Source: Bacteroidota bacterium (GTDB lineage Bacteria; Bacteroidota; Bacteroidia; CAILMK01). From it: a DNA stretch of 43,926 bases. The DNA lies in NCBI GenBank assembly GCA_013288555.1, contig JABDBQ010000019.1:1-43926 (forward strand). Reading direction: 5' to 3'. The position numbers and the translations under genes were made by a program. How positions within the stretch are numbered: the stretch's first letter is position 1; the number at the start of each line of letters is the position of its first letter. The notes below the pieces were generated by a model that saw only the letters and a program-made list of their open reading frames with translations, ran no database searches and had not been told where the DNA came from. Below are positions 42,465 to 43,926 of the stretch, one piece after another.

Positions 42465-43481
42465 TCATTTGCACCATTTGTCCATGTCGGCTTTGGCTTC
42501 AGGAATTCCAAATTGAAATGCTTTTTTTAAATCTTCGCAGGCACCTGTATTGTCTTCGATAAAATGCTTTGCAGCACCTCTTTCTAGAAATGCCCCATGC
42601 ATGTTGGGATTCAATTTGATGGCTGCACTTATATCAGATATGGCAGAAGAATATTTTTTCTCGTTGTATTCAGCCAGACCGCGGTAGTAAAAAGCTTCTG
42701 AATTGGTCGAATCATCAACAATGACAATATTGAAATCGCGTATGGCAGAGTCATATTTTGCCAGTTTTATTTCTGTAAAGCCTCTTCCAAAAAAAGCGTC
42801 AAAATATTGAGTGGAATAAGTCAATGCAGTTGTAAAATCCTTTAAAGCCTTTTCATATTGTTGAATGCTGTCAAGGGCATTGGCTCGGTTATAAAAGCAA
42901 AGGGAATCAAGGAAACTGTACTTAATGGATTTATCATAATCGAGTATTGCAGTATTGAAATCTTTCAATTCATATTCGGCAAACCCCATATAGTAGTAGG
43001 CGTCAGAAAGAATTGGTTTCAATTCTGTTGCCCTTGTATTATCCGCTATCGATTTGTGATAATCATTCAGCTCAAATTCGGCGTCTCCTTTTGCATTGTA
43101 GGCAAGAGCATATTTAGGATTTAGCACGATTGCTTTATTATAGTCTGTGATAGCTTCATCATATTTGGCATACATGGAACTCAGTTCACCCCTCTCATAA
43201 AACAATTCCGGATTCTTAGGGTCCAGTTTTATTGACTTTGAATAATCGTCATAAGCGCCATCATAATTATCAAGATGAGATCTTGCCTCAGCTCTATAAC
43301 GATATGCGTTCTCAAAATCAGGTTTCAATGCAATCGCCATTGTAAAATAGCTCGCTGCAATACTGTCCTTTTCCAGCAACAATTGGGATCTTCCCTTGAG
43401 GTAATAGCTCTTGCTGTTTTGTGCATAAGTAGAAAATGCTGTAATTAAAAAAATCAGCAGTAAAAACCGGTATTTCTTCAT
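42465..43481 (-). CDS. Exported TPR-repeat protein
   Basis: The 338 residues have a signal peptide (MKKYRFLLLIFLITAFSTYA) and about eight TPR units, with repeats of the form ELFYERGELSSMYAKYDEAI then TDYNKAIVLNPKYALAYNAK. The consensus positions (W/Y at 4, G at 8, A at 20, P at 32) are kept. The final helix ends ACEDLKKAFQFGIPEAKADM. TPR proteins act as scaffolds; its partner is unknown. A -7 box TAGATTTG lies at 43502-43509, 20 bases upstream of the start, without a clear -33 box. Confidence 0.9.
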   Translation of the reverse strand: MKKYRFLLLIFLITAFSTYAQNSKSYYLKGRSQLLLEKDSIAASYFTMAIALKPDFENAYRYRAEARSHLDNYDGAYDDYSKSIKLDPKNPELFYERGELSSMYAKYDEAITDYNKAIVLNPKYALAYNAKGDAEFELNDYHKSIADNTRATELKPILSDAYYYMGFAEYELKDFNTAILDYDKSIKYSFLDSLCFYNRANALDSIQQYEKALKDFTTALTYSTQYFDAFFGRGFTEIKLAKYDSAIRDFNIVIVDDSTNSEAFYYRGLAEYNEKKYSSAISDISAAIKLNPNMHGAFLERGAAKHFIEDNTGACEDLKKAFQFGIPEAKADMDKWCK

Positions 43482-43702
43482 GGCAAAAGGATATTATGCA
43501 ACAAATCTATAATCAATATGCATGATTCTATGCTTCAGGCGAGGTATTTTCCCGCTTTCATTTTCTAAATCCCAATCATTCAATCACTATGTCTTCTTAT
43601 TATTCAGGTATGGAATTTGCATCACTTACTCAAAGAATCACTTATTTTGAAATTTAGGCGCTTTTTTGAATGTTTCAACGTTAACTTTGAGGCTTGACCT
43701 TT

Positions 43703-43926
43703 ATGGCTTACGAGGATAACTATACACTTCTGATTACCAAGCTCCGCGATTTTAAGCGGAAGTACTATCGCAACCAGATTATGCGGGGAGGCATTTATTT
43801 TGTTGCCGTTTTTCTGGTATCTTTTCTTGCTGTCACTGCCCTGGAATTCTTTGGCCGTTTTGATACTATCATCCGTACCATTATTTTTTATTCATTCATT
43901 GCAGCCAATACTTATATCCTTGGCCG
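43703..43926 (+). CDS. Membrane protein, DUF4175-like (5' part, runs off the right edge)
   Basis: 74 codons are visible: MAYEDNYTLLITKLRDFKRK then YYRNQIMRGG, followed by two probable membrane helices (IYFVAVFLVSFLAVTALEFF; IIFYSFIAANTYILG). This matches the start of the large DUF4175-type proteins of Bacteroidota, with two N-terminal helices before a long periplasmic coiled region. The rest is beyond the window. Confidence 0.7.
   Translation, partial: MAYEDNYTLLITKLRDFKRKYYRNQIMRGGIYFVAVFLVSFLAVTALEFFGRFDTIIRTIIFYSFIAANTYILG

Overview
The window looks like a chromosomal piece of an uncultured Bacteroidota, most likely from the Chitinophagales/Sphingobacteriales side. The evidence is a type IX secretion (T9SS) C-terminal sorting domain, a gliding-motility-associated C-terminal (CHU_C) domain, PKD/SBBP surface proteins, lipoproteins with short N-termini, AT-rich start regions without Shine-Dalgarno sequences, and -7 promoter boxes of the TAnnTTTG type. 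I see no phage, plasmid, CRISPR array, rRNA or complete transposase gene.

Layout. Positions 1-7.1 kb hold secreted or surface genes on the minus strand: a very large beta-strand-repeat protein running off the left edge, an orphan LytTR response regulator, and a cluster with a CHU_C protein followed by a degenerate half-copy of it. Two tRNAs (Arg-TCT, Pro-TGG) follow at 7.8-8.1 kb. At 8.3-10.4 kb two tandem YCII (DGPF) proteins precede an ECF42-type sigma factor. At 10.6-16.4 kb lies one 1948-residue multidomain T9SS cargo. At 16.4-20.8 kb a minus-strand set encodes a MacB-type permease, its HlyD-like adaptor and a 517-residue protein of unknown function. From 21.3 to 28.8 kb the plus strand carries mostly housekeeping genes: MFS transporter, Mrp/ApbC ATPase, Nfu Fe-S protein, polyprenyl synthase, GtrA, CoA-binding protein, sugar nucleotidyltransferase and SRPBCC protein.

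From 28.8 kb to 40.1 kb the intergenic DNA becomes rich in repeats: a 218-bp element with 30-bp terminal inverted repeats, its degenerate sister, a ~0.35 kb repeat present twice in inverted orientation around a 7.3 kb block, and a nested array of REP-like palindromes. Between them lie ndk, a coiled-coil membrane protein, a PpiD/SurA-like foldase, a DUF2480 protein, a Spy-like LTxxQ protein, a Rieske protein, an ECF sigma/anti-sigma pair and a family 2 glycosyltransferase. The right end has formate-tetrahydrofolate ligase, a lipoprotein, a TPR protein and the start of a DUF4175-like membrane protein.

How the parts fit. The Mrp and Nfu genes are a plausible Fe-S delivery pair. The foldase, Spy-like protein and RskA-type anti-sigma all concern the cell envelope, as do the many secreted products. 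The most unusual material is not a defence or metabolic operon but the repeat biology (elements abutting stop codons, truncating genes and sitting on the expected start of a sigma factor) and the decayed tandem half-copy of the CHU_C protein.
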